Source: Mytilus californianus
Taxonomy: Eukaryota > Mollusca > Bivalvia > Mytilida > Mytilidae
NCBI RefSeq assembly: GCF_021869535.1
Contig: NW_026262581.1
Coordinates: 117,270,771-117,334,770 of the forward strand
Direction: 5' to 3'
DNA: 64,000 nucleotides
In this document: piece by piece, positions 47,030 to 58,829 of the stretch
Layout: every line of letters starts with the position of its first letter
Numbering within the stretch: the stretch's first letter is position 1
Notes under the pieces: model-generated
The model's input: the letters and a program-made list of their open reading frames with translations, nothing else
Told to the model about the DNA's origin: nothing
Database searches by the model: none
Made by a program: the position numbers and the translations under genes

Positions 47030-49250
47030 ACCAAGTTATGATTGAGAACCCATGACTGCAGACAAACAATTACTTTCTTGTTTATTTTTATCTTGGAAGA
47101 AGCTTTTTGAAAAAATGAAAGGGATGTAGTTTGAAAATAAAGATACCAAAGGGGTAAATTTACTTAATAGGAGTTTCAAATTGCTTTTGTCGAGCACCCG
47201 TTTTTTACCCTCTTACAGTTTCTATTTAAAAGATTGCTTAGTGTGTTGTATTGTCAGATTATTTTTTTAACGTTTTTACTTTTATGGGGTAAAATTGAAT
47301 TTCCTTAAGTGTGAGTTTAATGAGTCTCCAATGGCAATACATTGATGAAGTTGTTTAAAGGAGTTGAATCTGGTTTGGGTGATCAACTTATCTTTACAGG
47401 ATAAAAAAAAAGTATACAAAAAACTATCAAATGAAGTCTAAGAAGAAAGGATATTTATTATATATTTTTTTTTAGTTTTATTGCTACTGAATATAAAATA
47501 CTTTTATTCTTACATGTTGTTATCCTAATATGGCGAAAGAAAAGAATGTGTTTATTTTTTCTTTCACATATCTTAGAATTGTATATGCTATGGGAAAATA
47601 TTGTTCAACTTTGACCCCAAATTCAAAATAAGTTATATGTTGTTTTTCCAATCTGCTTGTGTTCTTGAAATCAATGAACTTAATTTTTGAAAACACTAGC
47701 AGATGGTTTATTATTTTATAGAAACTCATATTTCAAGTACCCGAAAAAATATTTTAAAAACTTCTATGAAGAACTTAATGACAAAAATGACAGATATCTA
47801 ATGATTCCTCTAAATAAAACAATGTTAGGTGACTGTAAAGATGGTATCAATTTATCTAACTTAAAATAGATGATGGTACAGTTGGTCGTAGCAAGTAAGA
47901 AGTTGACAGTGAGCGCCTTTTGACAGCTAAGCTTTAAGACAAGAGCGATACTTAAAACATTAAACTTTCATATAGGATCTAAATGAGGAGTTTATATACC
48001 CGGTTGATCTGACATAGTTTATAATTTTTTTCACACTTAAGACTTCTTTCATTGGTTTCCACTGTTACAAATAGGCTTGTAATATAAATTGGAATTTTTC
48101 TTTTGATGTTTTGATGAATAATTTGGTTTAAAAGTGTGTTGGGGGAAACCATGGTCTATTATCTGTAACTTAATGTTGTGTCATACTTTGACAACTAAAC
48201 ATAAAACCCAACTAGAATCTTAGAGGAAAGTTTGTAGAGATTAGCCATGGTACAACATGTTCATTTTGGTATTATTCCATGGCTGAAGCTACACCCCATT
48301 TCTGCCTCTCAACTATTTAGGATACTGAACAAAGGTTAACTGAAAGCAAATAAAAATCCAATTGTAATATTTTTGTTGTCTTAAGTGTCTGGTAATAATT
48401 TCTTAAATTGTGTTTTGCTGCCTCTCACCAACTGTACAAAAAATAAGGAAAAACATAGCGTGTATTGTTTTGTTTAATTCATACATCATGAAAGTAGTTA
48501 TAATTATCGTTTTATATGCTCACATATAGCCTACTGGATGTAAATTAAAAAATCTGATTAAATAACGAAACCGTTTGACGTACGAAAAGCTAGAAGGTAA
48601 ATTTACGCACTTTTTCAAATGAAACAAACAGCCTGTAAAATAAAAATTTCAGAGACGGATTTAGGGGGTCCAGGGGGCCCGCCCCCTTACGAAGCTTCAT
48701 ATATAAAGAATGCATAGACTTTTTACAAAGATAACTCCAAACGTTGGCTTGCTAGCCCAACCCCCTCCCCTTTTTAAAAATCCTGGATTCGCACCTGCAT
48801 ATTTGTACACTATCCTCAAAATAAACAATTATACAAACTTACCGCCGTCTTTTGAATAATGTTGAACATGAACTTAATTGTTACAAATCTGCATATGTGC
48901 CAGTTCACCTTTCAATACTGACTTACTGGATAAATCGGTAACATGATCAGTGTCTAATATTAATGCTGTCAATCGTTTAATTTATATTACAAATTATATA
49001 TACTCATTAAAATATTTAAACAAACTCATATTTTTGTTTAAATATGATAACTCGTAAGAACCATGGTATATATATAGTACTTAATATTGTTACAAAAAAT
49101 ATACTGAATGTTTTGGACGATTAAAATCGTTTTCTTTTTGTTGTCAAACAATGGAGTGTTTAATTTGTTTTTACATTTTTCGACAGGCTTATAAATCATA
49201 ATAACGAGAGGTGAACTTCTGATTATCAAAGATAAAAAGTATTCGAAATT
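47030..49250. other. Intergenic, little recognised
   Basis: Mostly AT-rich and featureless. 48650-48790 ('cggatttagggggtccaggg') resembles, in inverse orientation, 61745-61800 ('cttaatccgcctctgatgac'), so both are fragments of a dispersed GC-rich-ended element. Confidence 0.5.
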
Positions 49251-49254
49251 TAGG

Positions 49255-49435
49255 TCCATGTTTAGAAGAGAGGCGACAGATACCAAATGGACATTCAAAC
49301 TCGTAAGTCGACAAAAAACTGACAACGCTATGGCAAAAAAAGAAAAAAAAGACCAAAAAGACACAGCACATAAAAAACAAATAGAAAACTAAAGACTGAG
49401 CAACACGAACCCAACAAAAACAGGGGTGATCAAGG
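49255..49435 (-). mobile_element. Penelope-like family B, 3' end only (minus)
   Basis: 'agagaggcgacagataccaa' to 'gactgagcaacacgaaccc', the reverse complement of the 3' region at 39345-39605. Truncated, no coding part. Confidence 0.68.
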
Positions 49436-49442
49436 CCCCAAG

Positions 49443-49667
49443 GTCAACAAAAGTAATGATACACAAGTTTGAACTCAAATTTATCATAAAATATAATAAA
49501 TAGGAAAAACTGTTAAATTATCAAATGAAAAACATTCATTTGCAAAGCAAATGCATACAATTAAAAGAATCTGACCAAATTAGAAAGTTAGAAAATACCG
49601 TATTATTGAACACAGGCGTCAAATTTAGTTTGCGGAAAATGATGACAAAAGTCGGCACTTAATTTCG
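49443..49667. repeat. 225-bp direct repeat, left copy
   Basis: Starts 'gtcaacaaaagtaatgatac', ends 'gtcggcacttaatttcg'. It matches 50961-51185 at all but about four or five bases, in the same orientation. Confidence 0.88.
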
Positions 49668-50086
49668 AAGATGAGAATTAAGTATTCAAATACCTGCAAA
49701 GGCATTCAAAATATTAAGCAGACCATGTCTAAGTTTAAAGTTTTAACTTCTAATATCGATTTTTGAATTTTTGGGTGAAAATACGATTTTTGAAAAAACA
49801 AAAATTGCAAAATAAAAAAAATCGCGTATTTGCCTTAAATCAATGGTTTTGATAAGAAAATAACCCTCTATCAATATCAGACCTATTAGGCAATTGTTTA
49901 CCTTGGTACAGTGTATCAAATTTCATTATATATGGAAAATACATTGCATTGTATCGTTTCTTTTGTTGTCTAGTATAAGTTCATTCGTACCAAAATTCGA
50001 TGTATTTAAATAACTGCAGTTTTGAATTCTTGGTAATATAAAAGAGCAATACATGAATATTTTTCGATTGTAGTTTGTATTGAGAA

Positions 50087-50398
50087 TTAGGGACCAAATT
50101 TTTCACATTTCTGGTTAAGGTTTGATTTTTTTACTATTTCAAATATTATACATATCTTTTGAACTTTCAGGGATTTAAAGAATATTTTTATAACTGAAGG
50201 CAAAACTTGACCGTTTTTTCTCTCTAAATCATTGGAACATTTTATATATATTTTTTTAAATACTCTTTTATTGCAGAAATTAGATTTGGTATTGTATACA
50301 TTTTGAAAGTTATCAAAAGTAATGAAATTTCCACATTCATCTAACAAGTCATTAATCAGCAATACAAAAATATAACTATCGACAAGCCGTGGGACCAT
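50087..50398 (-). pseudogene. LINE-type reverse-transcriptase remnant
   Basis: The minus strand reads INDLLDECGNFITFDNFQNVY followed by a run of decayed codons. The pattern DLL-x-G-x-F(I/L)(T/S)F-x-x-F-x-x-x-Y is familiar from the C-terminal part of LINE ORF2 proteins. Only about 100 codons remain and no catalytic motif is visible, so this is a tentative family call. Confidence 0.45.
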
Positions 50399-50960
50399 AA
50401 GTGATCATGACAGTTTAGGAATACATGTTGTTGCTACGTTTTGATTTATCAATGTCGAAAGCAATGCTCGCACTGAAGCCTGATCAATTTGAAAGCTAGT
50501 TTATTGCTTTACTTCCGATAGAATTTTGTTTATTGGTAAAACATTTTTTATTTTACTTTTTGGATAAACACTCAGCATTGACCGAAATCACTCAAAATTG
50601 CAGTTTTATAGCATAATTATACACTAAGCATTCATTTCTTTCAATATCAAAACTATCTTAAATAAAACATCACGTTTGGATATCATATCTGTTTCACTGA
50701 ACAAAAAAGAATAATACTTAAAAACCAATTGTTCAGAGAACAATTGAAGGTCTTTCCACCTCACCTTTAGATAATAACGGTGTTTGAAGATGTCACTTCG
50801 GGTTCATATGATTGGTTACTTCATTTTAAAAGTATAAGGTTTATAAGTACTTTTTAATTGTATAAATGTTAAGTCCATAAATGTGTTCTATTGTTTCGAC
50901 CCCTCCACACCTAAAACTACACCTATTTGTATTTTTCACTTTTATTTCGAAAATATACTA

Positions 50961-51185
50961 GTCAACAAAAGTAATGATACACAAGTTTGAACTCAAATTT
51001 ATCATAAAATATAATAAATAGGAAAAACTGTTAAATTATCAAATGAAAAACATTCATTTGCAAAGCAAATGCATACGATTAAAAGAATCTGACCAAATTA
51101 GAAAGTTAGAAAATACCGTGTTATTGAACACAGGCGTCAAATTTATTTTGCGGAAAAGGATGACAAAAGTCGGCACTTAATTTCG
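50961..51185. repeat. 225-bp direct repeat, right copy
   Basis: Near-identical to 49443-49667. Its right end joins a unit ('gggttcatatgattggttac') also found at 50805, 51186 and 52120. Confidence 0.88.
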
Positions 51186-51188
51186 GGT

Positions 51189-53060
51189 TCATATGATTGG
51201 TTACTTCATTTTAAAAGTATAAGGTTTATAAGTACTTTTTATTTATATAAGTGTAAATATGGCTGTTTCCGGTTTAAAGAATGTCACTTCCGGTTCATCT
51301 TTTTAAAGGTCATATGTCTTCCAACCTAATGCAAAAACCTAATAATTTTTTATAATGAACCAGTATGAATTGGCCTTAGACCTTGACCTAAATTACAAGC
51401 TCATATGTCATGGATCTGAAATCTAAAACCCCAGGTCATTCTATTGTATGGTTGAGGAGTTATACTGATTTCAAATATGTAAGGGGAGAAAACTCCTATA
51501 AAGTGTCACCGAAACACTTCGACTCAAATGCGTTGTAGTTGCTCCATGTGGTAAGCAGTTATTTGGCCAAAGGATCTCCACATTAACTGTTAAGGTTTCT
51601 TTGGAATAAAGATAACAAGCAAAGTTCAAAATTAAGAACATGACCTTGACATTTTACCTTAACCTCAATTTCCTCCAAATGGATCAAGGACTTCATATGA
51701 AAAGACTTTAGGTCTTAGACTTATGGTGTATTTGAAAAAGGGAAATAACTCCCATAAGATTTTATTGGATCACCTCAGTTAAACATAATCAAAGCATCCT
51801 AAACAATAGACGAATAATTTGGATTTTTTTTGTCAATATCATTTACGGTTACAGAGAAATAAAGATAACAAGAAAAAGGGGACGTGGGGAGATAGCTTCT
51901 ATAAGTAAAAGTGTGTCGTTACGTAGGATCAACGAACGGTGAAATTGTAATCAGTGTACAATATCATGGATCAAACATCCTTTCAATATGTTAAATAAGA
52001 AAAAAACATCTCAGACAGCAGAATAATAAAAATTAAGTTAGTGAAGTTCTTTCCACCTCAGCTTTAGATAATAAAGAATTAGATTTAAACAAAAAACGGT
52101 GTTAGAAGATGTCACTTGTGGTTCATATGATTGGTTATTTCAAACCGATTTTATAAATATAAGGTTTCTAGGTACTTTTTAATTATATAAGTGTAAATAT
52201 GGCTACTTCCGGTTTAAAGAATGTCACTTCCGGTTCACCTTTTTAAAGGTCATATGTCTTCTTACCTAATGCAAAAGACCCAATGATTTTATAATGAACC
52301 AGTATGAATTTTTAGAAAAGGTAATTATCTAGAACGTCAAATTGATTGTTGAACTTGATTTCAATTTCAAGGTCATAGGTTATTGATCTCAAATCGAAAG
52401 GCCCTAGGTCATTCGCATGTATGTTTGATGAGTTATACTGATTTCAAATATGTAAGGGGAGAAAATTCTAAAAAGGGTCACCGAAACTCTTCGACTCAAA
52501 TGCGTTAGAGTTGCGCCATGTCATAAACAATTATTTGGCAAAAGCCTCTTATCATTAACTGTTACGGTACCTTTGGAATAATGATAAAAGTTAAAACGTA
52601 AAAATATGTCCTTGACTTTAGACCTCAATTTCTTCCTAATGGACCAAGGACTTTATATCAAAAGACTTTAGTCTGTATGTCTTATGGTGTATGAATTAAT
52701 TCAACATATCACGTATATCAAATTTGAAAAGGTAAAATAACTCCTATAAGATGTCATTGGATAACTTCCGTTAAACTAAACTAAAGCATCCTTAGGAGTA
52801 AACAAAACAATTTTGAAATATTGTTTTGTCGATATCTATTACGGTTACAGAGACATAAAGATAACAAGAAAAAGAGGGCACGGGGAGATAAATCTATATA
52901 GAAAAGTGTTCGGTTACGCAGGGTCAATGGTGAAATCGTAATCTCTGTACGATATTATGGGCCAAAAAGCTTTTCGATAGGTCAAGTAACAAAAAAGCAT
53001 CTGGCAGAAGAAAAAAAATATAATCAGAACAAAAGCAAAAGGTCTTTCCACGAACTTTAA
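51189..53060. repeat. Tandem duplication of about 934 bp
   Basis: Two diverged units, about 51189-52122 and 52123-53060, share the order 'tcatatgattggtta', 'aatatggct..ttccggttt', 'tgagttatactgatttcaaa', 'gttacagaga.ataaagataa' and a final 'gg.gag(a)ta...agtg'. A third partial start is at 50745-50870. No open frame; the function, if any, is unknown. Confidence 0.75.
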
Positions 53061-53984
53061 AAAGGAAAAGGTCTTTTCATGAAAAGAGGAAAGATCTAAA
53101 AAAAATATATAAAATAAGCCGATTAAAAAAAAATTGCTTGAATAGATTTTGAAAATAATATAAAGTTAGATGCAACAGTAGTTTGATTATGTAGTATGAT
53201 ATTCATTGGAATCCATAGTAAGTTAAATTTACGATTTGGATATGTGTTCAGATTAACGTTATAATTGTGTTACAACTGCAAAGTATACATATGAAGGCGT
53301 GACTTTGGCAAAGACTAAAAGACGTTTTGGAATGTGTCCTCGTGTTAAATACACCCAGGGGCACCCATTGTACCTGACATGTTTTTTATCATATCATGTT
53401 ATACTAATGAAATAGTCAGACTTATAATATTTTGTGATTTATATAACCAGAGGTTCAGTCTTGAAAATTTATCCTGAATATAAACTTGATCATTCATTCC
53501 ACAATTTCATGGGATCTATTTTATTGTTTTATTGGGAAGTATGACCGGGGTTAACCACTTACCTATAGTAAGAGCATGACACATAGTTTCTGTCACATGA
53601 GTATTGATAGACTAATTTTAAAAGAGACTACAGTGTAGGTCATAGATCAAACGCCTACTTTAACGCCGATAGCCGAAGCGTTCTCCAGGCTGAAATGCTT
53701 TGTTGACCAACAAGACCGTCGATATCTATGAGAAGATAGACTATTTATAAAAGTTTGAATAAATTAGTGACCTTCAAAGCACCAATTCGAAATGCGCATC
53801 TGGTGAATCAAAATTGGTACCGTAAATGTTATCAACGTCTACAAAAATCTTCAAATACAACATGAATTCTGGAAAAAAATGTTTACGTGTAATACTTCAC
53901 ACCAAATTCTCTGGGATTTTTAAATATAGTTTGGACAGTCGAAATTGTTCTGATGTGGTTCAAAGACATTTGCAACTGTACTTT
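53061..53984. other. Intergenic; one dispersed-repeat fragment
   Basis: 53640-53830 ('agccgaagcgttctccaggc', 'gaaatgcgcatctggtg') belongs to the same loose repeat group as 2160-2330 and 18975. The rest shows nothing. Confidence 0.5.
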
Positions 53985-54280
53985 TCATTTCATTTGTAGT
54001 TTTTTGTATCTATTTGTCTTCAGGAAGTTTTTCAATGTCGAATGATCTGTATAAAAACACATAATTTTAGTTTAACATTGAAAAACTACCATATTTCATA
54101 CACCACATTTGTTTTTAAAAAGTCAACAAAAAAGTAATTTATGTCTAGCAATAGTTTGGGTTGCTTAGTCGCTATAGTCACATTGCATGAGTTTGAAGAG
54201 TTTCTGTCTTACAGCAATTGGCAAAATGATTTATTATTTAACCAATAAGAGCTTACATGTAGATAGGGCCATTTACCAGA
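53985..54280. repeat. Segmental duplicate A (empty site)
   Basis: Matches 55645-56225 over its whole length ('cttcaggaagtttttcaatg', 'tagtcgctatagtcacattg', 'aagagtttctgtctta') except that it lacks the 279-bp TIR insert of copy B. The empty site reads 'aaaaacacataattttag' at about 54053-54070. Confidence 0.82.
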
Positions 54281-54463
54281 GGTCAAATGAAGTGGATATA
54301 AGCAATTATAGGCAACCGTACGGTCTTCAAAAAGGTGAAACACCATACCGTATAGTCGGAGTCTATAATATCGCCATAACAAATAATAGAAAAGGAGTAC
54401 AAACAATATATAAACAATACCGTATCAACAAATGCTCGCAGTTATTGAAAGTAAAACTTTCAA

Positions 54464-55497
54464 TAAAATTGAGAATGGAAATGGGGAATGTGTCAAAGAG
54501 ACACCAACCCGACCATAGAGCAGACAACAGCCGAAGGCCACCAATGGGTCTTCAATGCAGCGAGAAACTCCCGCACCCGAAGGCGTCCTTCAGCTGGCCC
54601 CTAAACAAATATGTATACTAGTTCAGTGATAATGGACGCCATACTAAACTCCAAATTAAGCACAGGAAACTAAAATTAAAAATGATATAAGACTAACAAA
54701 GGCCAGAGGCTCCTGACTTGGGACAGGCGCAAAAATGCGGCGGGGATAAACATGTTTTTGAGCTCTCAACCCTCCCCCTATACCTCTAGCCAATGTAGAA
54801 AAAACAAACGCACAACAGTACGTTCGGTAAAACTCAGTATAAGAGAAGTCCGATGTCAGAATAGGAAACAAAAGAAAATAAACAAAATGACAATAATACA
54901 TACATAACAACAGACTACTAGCAGTTACTGACATGCCAGCTCCAGACCTCAATTAAACTGATTAAAAGATTATGTCTTCATCATATGAATATCAGGCACA
55001 ATCCCTCCTGTTAGGGGTTTAGTATTATACCGTCATAAAATATATGAGAAGAACATAACCCGTGTCATGCCAACAACTGGTTTTAGAATAAATGTGTTTA
55101 ATTCCGATGCAAAGACCCTATAAGTGAATTAATATTAAAGCCAAAATATGCAATCTTTAATGACCTGACAACAGTATCGTAACTATATCCCTTCTTAATA
55201 AGTCTGTTTAAAGGTTTTGTTAGCTTTTGAGGTGAATACTGACATTTTTTGTGCTTTGTAAAGAATATTACCATAAAAGATTGGATGTGAAATACCCGAA
55301 CGTATAAGATATCTGCATGTTGAGTTATATTTACGAATGATGTCCTTATACCAATGATAAAATTTAGTAAATGTTTTGACTAGTTTGTGATATCGAAAAC
55401 CCTGGTGTAATAATTTTTCAGTAATACATTAATTTCTCTCGCTAAAATCTAATACGTTGTTACATACACGAGCGAATCGTACAAGTTGAGATATATA
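54464..55497 (-). mobile_element. Penelope-like family C, copy 3 (5'-truncated)
   Basis: Same structure as the copy at 44007 without the 220-bp duplication. The 3' end is 'gagaatggaaatggggaatg' on the + strand, and the coding C-terminus lies at about 55100-55497 on the minus strand with frame damage (an extra T near 55245). Just upstream, 54275-54400 is a fragment of the common short repeat. It separates duplicates A and B. Confidence 0.8.
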
Positions 55498-55644
55498 ATA
55501 CTTATTCTGCTGATTAGAAACCATGCCATCCTACACTGGAACATGCATAGAATTTTTTAATATCGAATAACCTTTGACGTGTAACTAGTTTTTATTTAAG
55601 ATAAAAATCCCCAAAAAGGCTGTGTGTTGCTCGTGCATAAATGA

Positions 55645-56225
55645 TTTCATTTGTATTTTTTTTGTATTTATTTATCTTCTGGAAGTCTTTCAATGTCGAA
55701 TGGTATGTATAAAAACACATAAGGGAGCTACCATTTGATTTTTATGGGGGGGCTAAAAATTTTGTCCTGCCTTTTTCTTTTTCCCTCTATTCGGTCCTGC
55801 TTTTTTATTTTTCACTCTATTCGGTCCTGCCTTTTTTTTTTAATTTATCCTGACTTTTTATTTTTACATAAATTGTCATCCTGCCTTTTTTTTTTGCAAA
55901 TAATCTCATCCTGCCTTTTTTTTTACTCAAAACTCCTGTCCTGCCTATTTTTTTCAAATTTCATCCTAGCCCCCCCATAAAAATCAAATGGTAGCTCCCT
56001 AATTTAAGTTTAACATCGAAAAATTACCATAGTCCATACACCAGCATTTGTTTTTAAAAAGTCAATAAAAGAGTAATTTATGTCTAGCAATAATTTGAGT
56101 TGCTTAGTCGCTATAGTCACATTGCTTGTTCATGAGTTTGAAGAGTTTCTGTCTGATAGCAATTGACAAAATGATTTATTATTCAACCCATAAGAGCTTA
56201 AATGTAGAACGGGCCATTTATCAGT
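55645..56225. repeat. Segmental duplicate B (occupied site)
   Basis: Diverged copy of 53985-54280 in the same orientation, split at 55721/56001 by a TIR insertion. Sequence resumes 'aatttaagtttaacatcg' after the insert, as in copy A. Confidence 0.82.
55722..56000. mobile_element. 279-bp TIR element with 33-bp perfect ends
   Basis: The ends are exact inverted copies: 55722-55754 (AGGGAGCTACCATTTGAT through the G run) and 55968-56000. The interior is a degenerate minisatellite of 'tc.tcctgcctttttttttt' units. No transposase; non-autonomous. The empty site in duplicate A defines its boundaries. Confidence 0.88.
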
Positions 56226-58790
56226 TTTGGGCATCGATTGGTTAGGTCAAATCTAGTAAACGTTTGTCCGTTACGCACACATACTACGTTGCATTTACAA
56301 TGGATATTTAATTAGAGCTGTTGCAGAACTCCCGTGTCGGGGACGTATCCGTATATGACTGAACTTATATGAAGTATTTGTGAATATGCTACAATGAGTA
56401 TTACATGTATTCGTAAAAAACACGAATTTATTGTTCCCTTGTCCTTACATGAAGTGGTGAAGTTCTGTAAAAATATGAATTGCCAATCGAAAAGTGTAGT
56501 TTTTATGTAGTATTTTGTTGTACTTTTTCACGATGAAAGCGGAGTTTGAAAAATTCCTCAATAGTCCGTTTAAATTCTATAAAGCTTCTAAAATGAATTA
56601 TCAAAAATCACATTTTTTAATTACATTACTTATTTTGCAGTGTATATTTATCTATGTTGTATACGAACTTTGACAATTAATTTAAAAAATGCTTTCTTAA
56701 GCCCTTAGATCTACTGTTAAAAATTTCATAACAAACTTAATAATCAGAAATGGAGTAAGCGAGTTGACCGTGGCAGTAACTGGTTAGATGATCTATTCAT
56801 AATTCTAAACAACATATTTTAAATATGAATGGTGATTATCATGATCACGGGTATTCCATTTGTATTTAAGTGAATGGCATACGTACTGCTATGAACAAAC
56901 GAATGGCTGCTGTGTAAAGACTGTTAAGTACAAATTTATTATAGAGAAGGGGGAGGACAGGGTAAAGGGAGAAAGGCAAAAAAGAGATCAAAGGTGAAAA
57001 AAGAGATCCAAGGTAAAACGGGAGTAGGTAGAAGGAAAGGAAGGGTGTTAGAAAAAGGACGAGAGAAAGGAGAAAAAAGAAATCAAAGGTGAAAATGAGG
57101 AAACAAAAAAAAATCAAAAAAAATCACATGATACAAAATGACAAAACGGTAAAGAAACATAATCAAACTTTATCATTTAATCGAATATATAAATCACGGT
57201 AAAGGTGAAACTAGGGTAATGTGAATTTTGATTTCACGTTTGATCATGTTTTTGACTTCGTTACTTATAAATTGAGCGTTCAACGTTTTCAATCATGGAA
57301 ACCATCAGTTCTGGCGTGCAAATATTTAGATGTTTGCATGCAAAGATTGCCTGAACAAGATTTCACTGCTTTCAAAATAATTAAAAGTAAGGGAATCACC
57401 ATTTCAATTCAAGGGGTTTACTATTTCTATATTGGTTTGAAAATGTTTTTTTCTCAACAGGTAGTCACAATTTATTAACTTTTTTTCAACTACAAACAAA
57501 GAAAATTATTTTATTTTTTTGCAAGTTGGAGCAGAAAGTAAAAGGTGTGTATCACTAGCAGTAAACAAAGCTTTGCATGGTATAATTATTGGCTGATATT
57601 CATGTGACAGCAGTCTCATCTATTAAATATTTCATGCATAGGGTTTAGTTTATAAAAATTTATATAGCTTTGTCAGTATACAAAGTTAACAAGGTTTCTG
57701 CAATTTGAGTAGTCATACATCGGGGGCTGATCAAGGTCCGAGGAGAGGGTTGGCGTTATAATAAAAAAAAATGGTACAGATATTGCCGGCGTATCGATTT
57801 GAATTTTTAAAATAATGTAAAGGAAAAACATATTTGTCACCTTAGAGGGAGCTTATGTCTTTTACACCCTTCTATCCTTAATCTACCACTGCATATAGGG
57901 TGAATATACATGAATTAATGTATTTTTTAAAGGAACAATTCTTTGTATGTTGCTCACCGTCTCTACAACATTAATCAATGAATCAATTATAGTTCGAATA
58001 TGGACTGAAACACGAAACAAAATCTGTTAAGTTCAAATTAATGCAAGTCGAGCATGTAAACAAGGTTAAAAAACATTTCTTGCCATGGAATTATTCGGGA
58101 TTTTGAACAACTCTTGAAATTCATTTTTTTTAATTCGCCTAATCCAAAATATTTATTAGCTATTTTTTGTTTTCTTATTTGGGTCTTTATAAGTTTTTAT
58201 GAATATTTTAGAGAAATGTAGGGTTTAGAGAACTTACATTGCAATTTCCCATATAATTAATATTTCAAAGTGTCATAACTCTTTTGAAAATTGTTCACCA
58301 GTGCTGAATTTCAAACTTGTCCGAGAACTGATGGTATAAACCTTGGATATAAATTTGATAAAAATTGGGTCTAGAATGGTACACGTAAGAGAGCTTTCAA
58401 AGTCATTTTCAATATAGCTAATGTTTCCAAGTACGCGTACTGTACGCGAGAAAGCGCCAGACGAACAGAGGGACGCCCGGTATTTCTCTGTTCCTCGTGC
58501 GATGTCTTGAGGGGGTACAAAAATATACTATAACAGTTACAAAAAAAAAACCGAGTTATTTGAACCAGAAGAAACAGTTGTCAAGACAGTTACAAGATTT
58601 TTATTTTAAATGAAATAATTTTAATTTTAACTTTTTGCGAAGGGAGATATATTGATCTGATGGGGTAAGGGAGGAGAGGATGAAAGAAGGGAGCAGACTA
58701 CCCCCTGTCCTCCCCCTCATAGAGACCTAATGGGCAACTTCATTTTTTATTGACAAAACCTGGTGAAACTTCGATGAAGAATGAATAAAT
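56226..58790. other. Intergenic, no gene recognised
   Basis: 56930-57120 is a purine-rich run (repeated 'aaaaaagagatcaaaggtg'). An open stretch at 57221-57478 has no recognisable family features. 58430-58520 is locally GC-rich ('aagcgccagacgaacagag'). Nothing else is supported. Confidence 0.5.
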
Positions 58791-58829
58791 ATCCCGTAAG
58801 CTTCCTGTAATCCTGTAGACTTAAAATGA

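Noticed and set aside
54187..54621. 144-codon open frame on the + strand
   Set aside because: It spans a segmental duplicate, a short-repeat fragment and the antisense 3' end of a retroelement; its tail is the same translated repeat seen at 22336 and 43929.
55735..55980. 81-codon open frame rich in Ser, Cys, Leu and Phe
   Set aside because: It is the translation of the minisatellite core of the 279-bp TIR element, not a membrane protein.
57221..57478. 85-codon open frame on the + strand as a gene
   Set aside because: No recognisable domain, no supporting splice structure and no signal peptide; open frames of this length are common by chance here.
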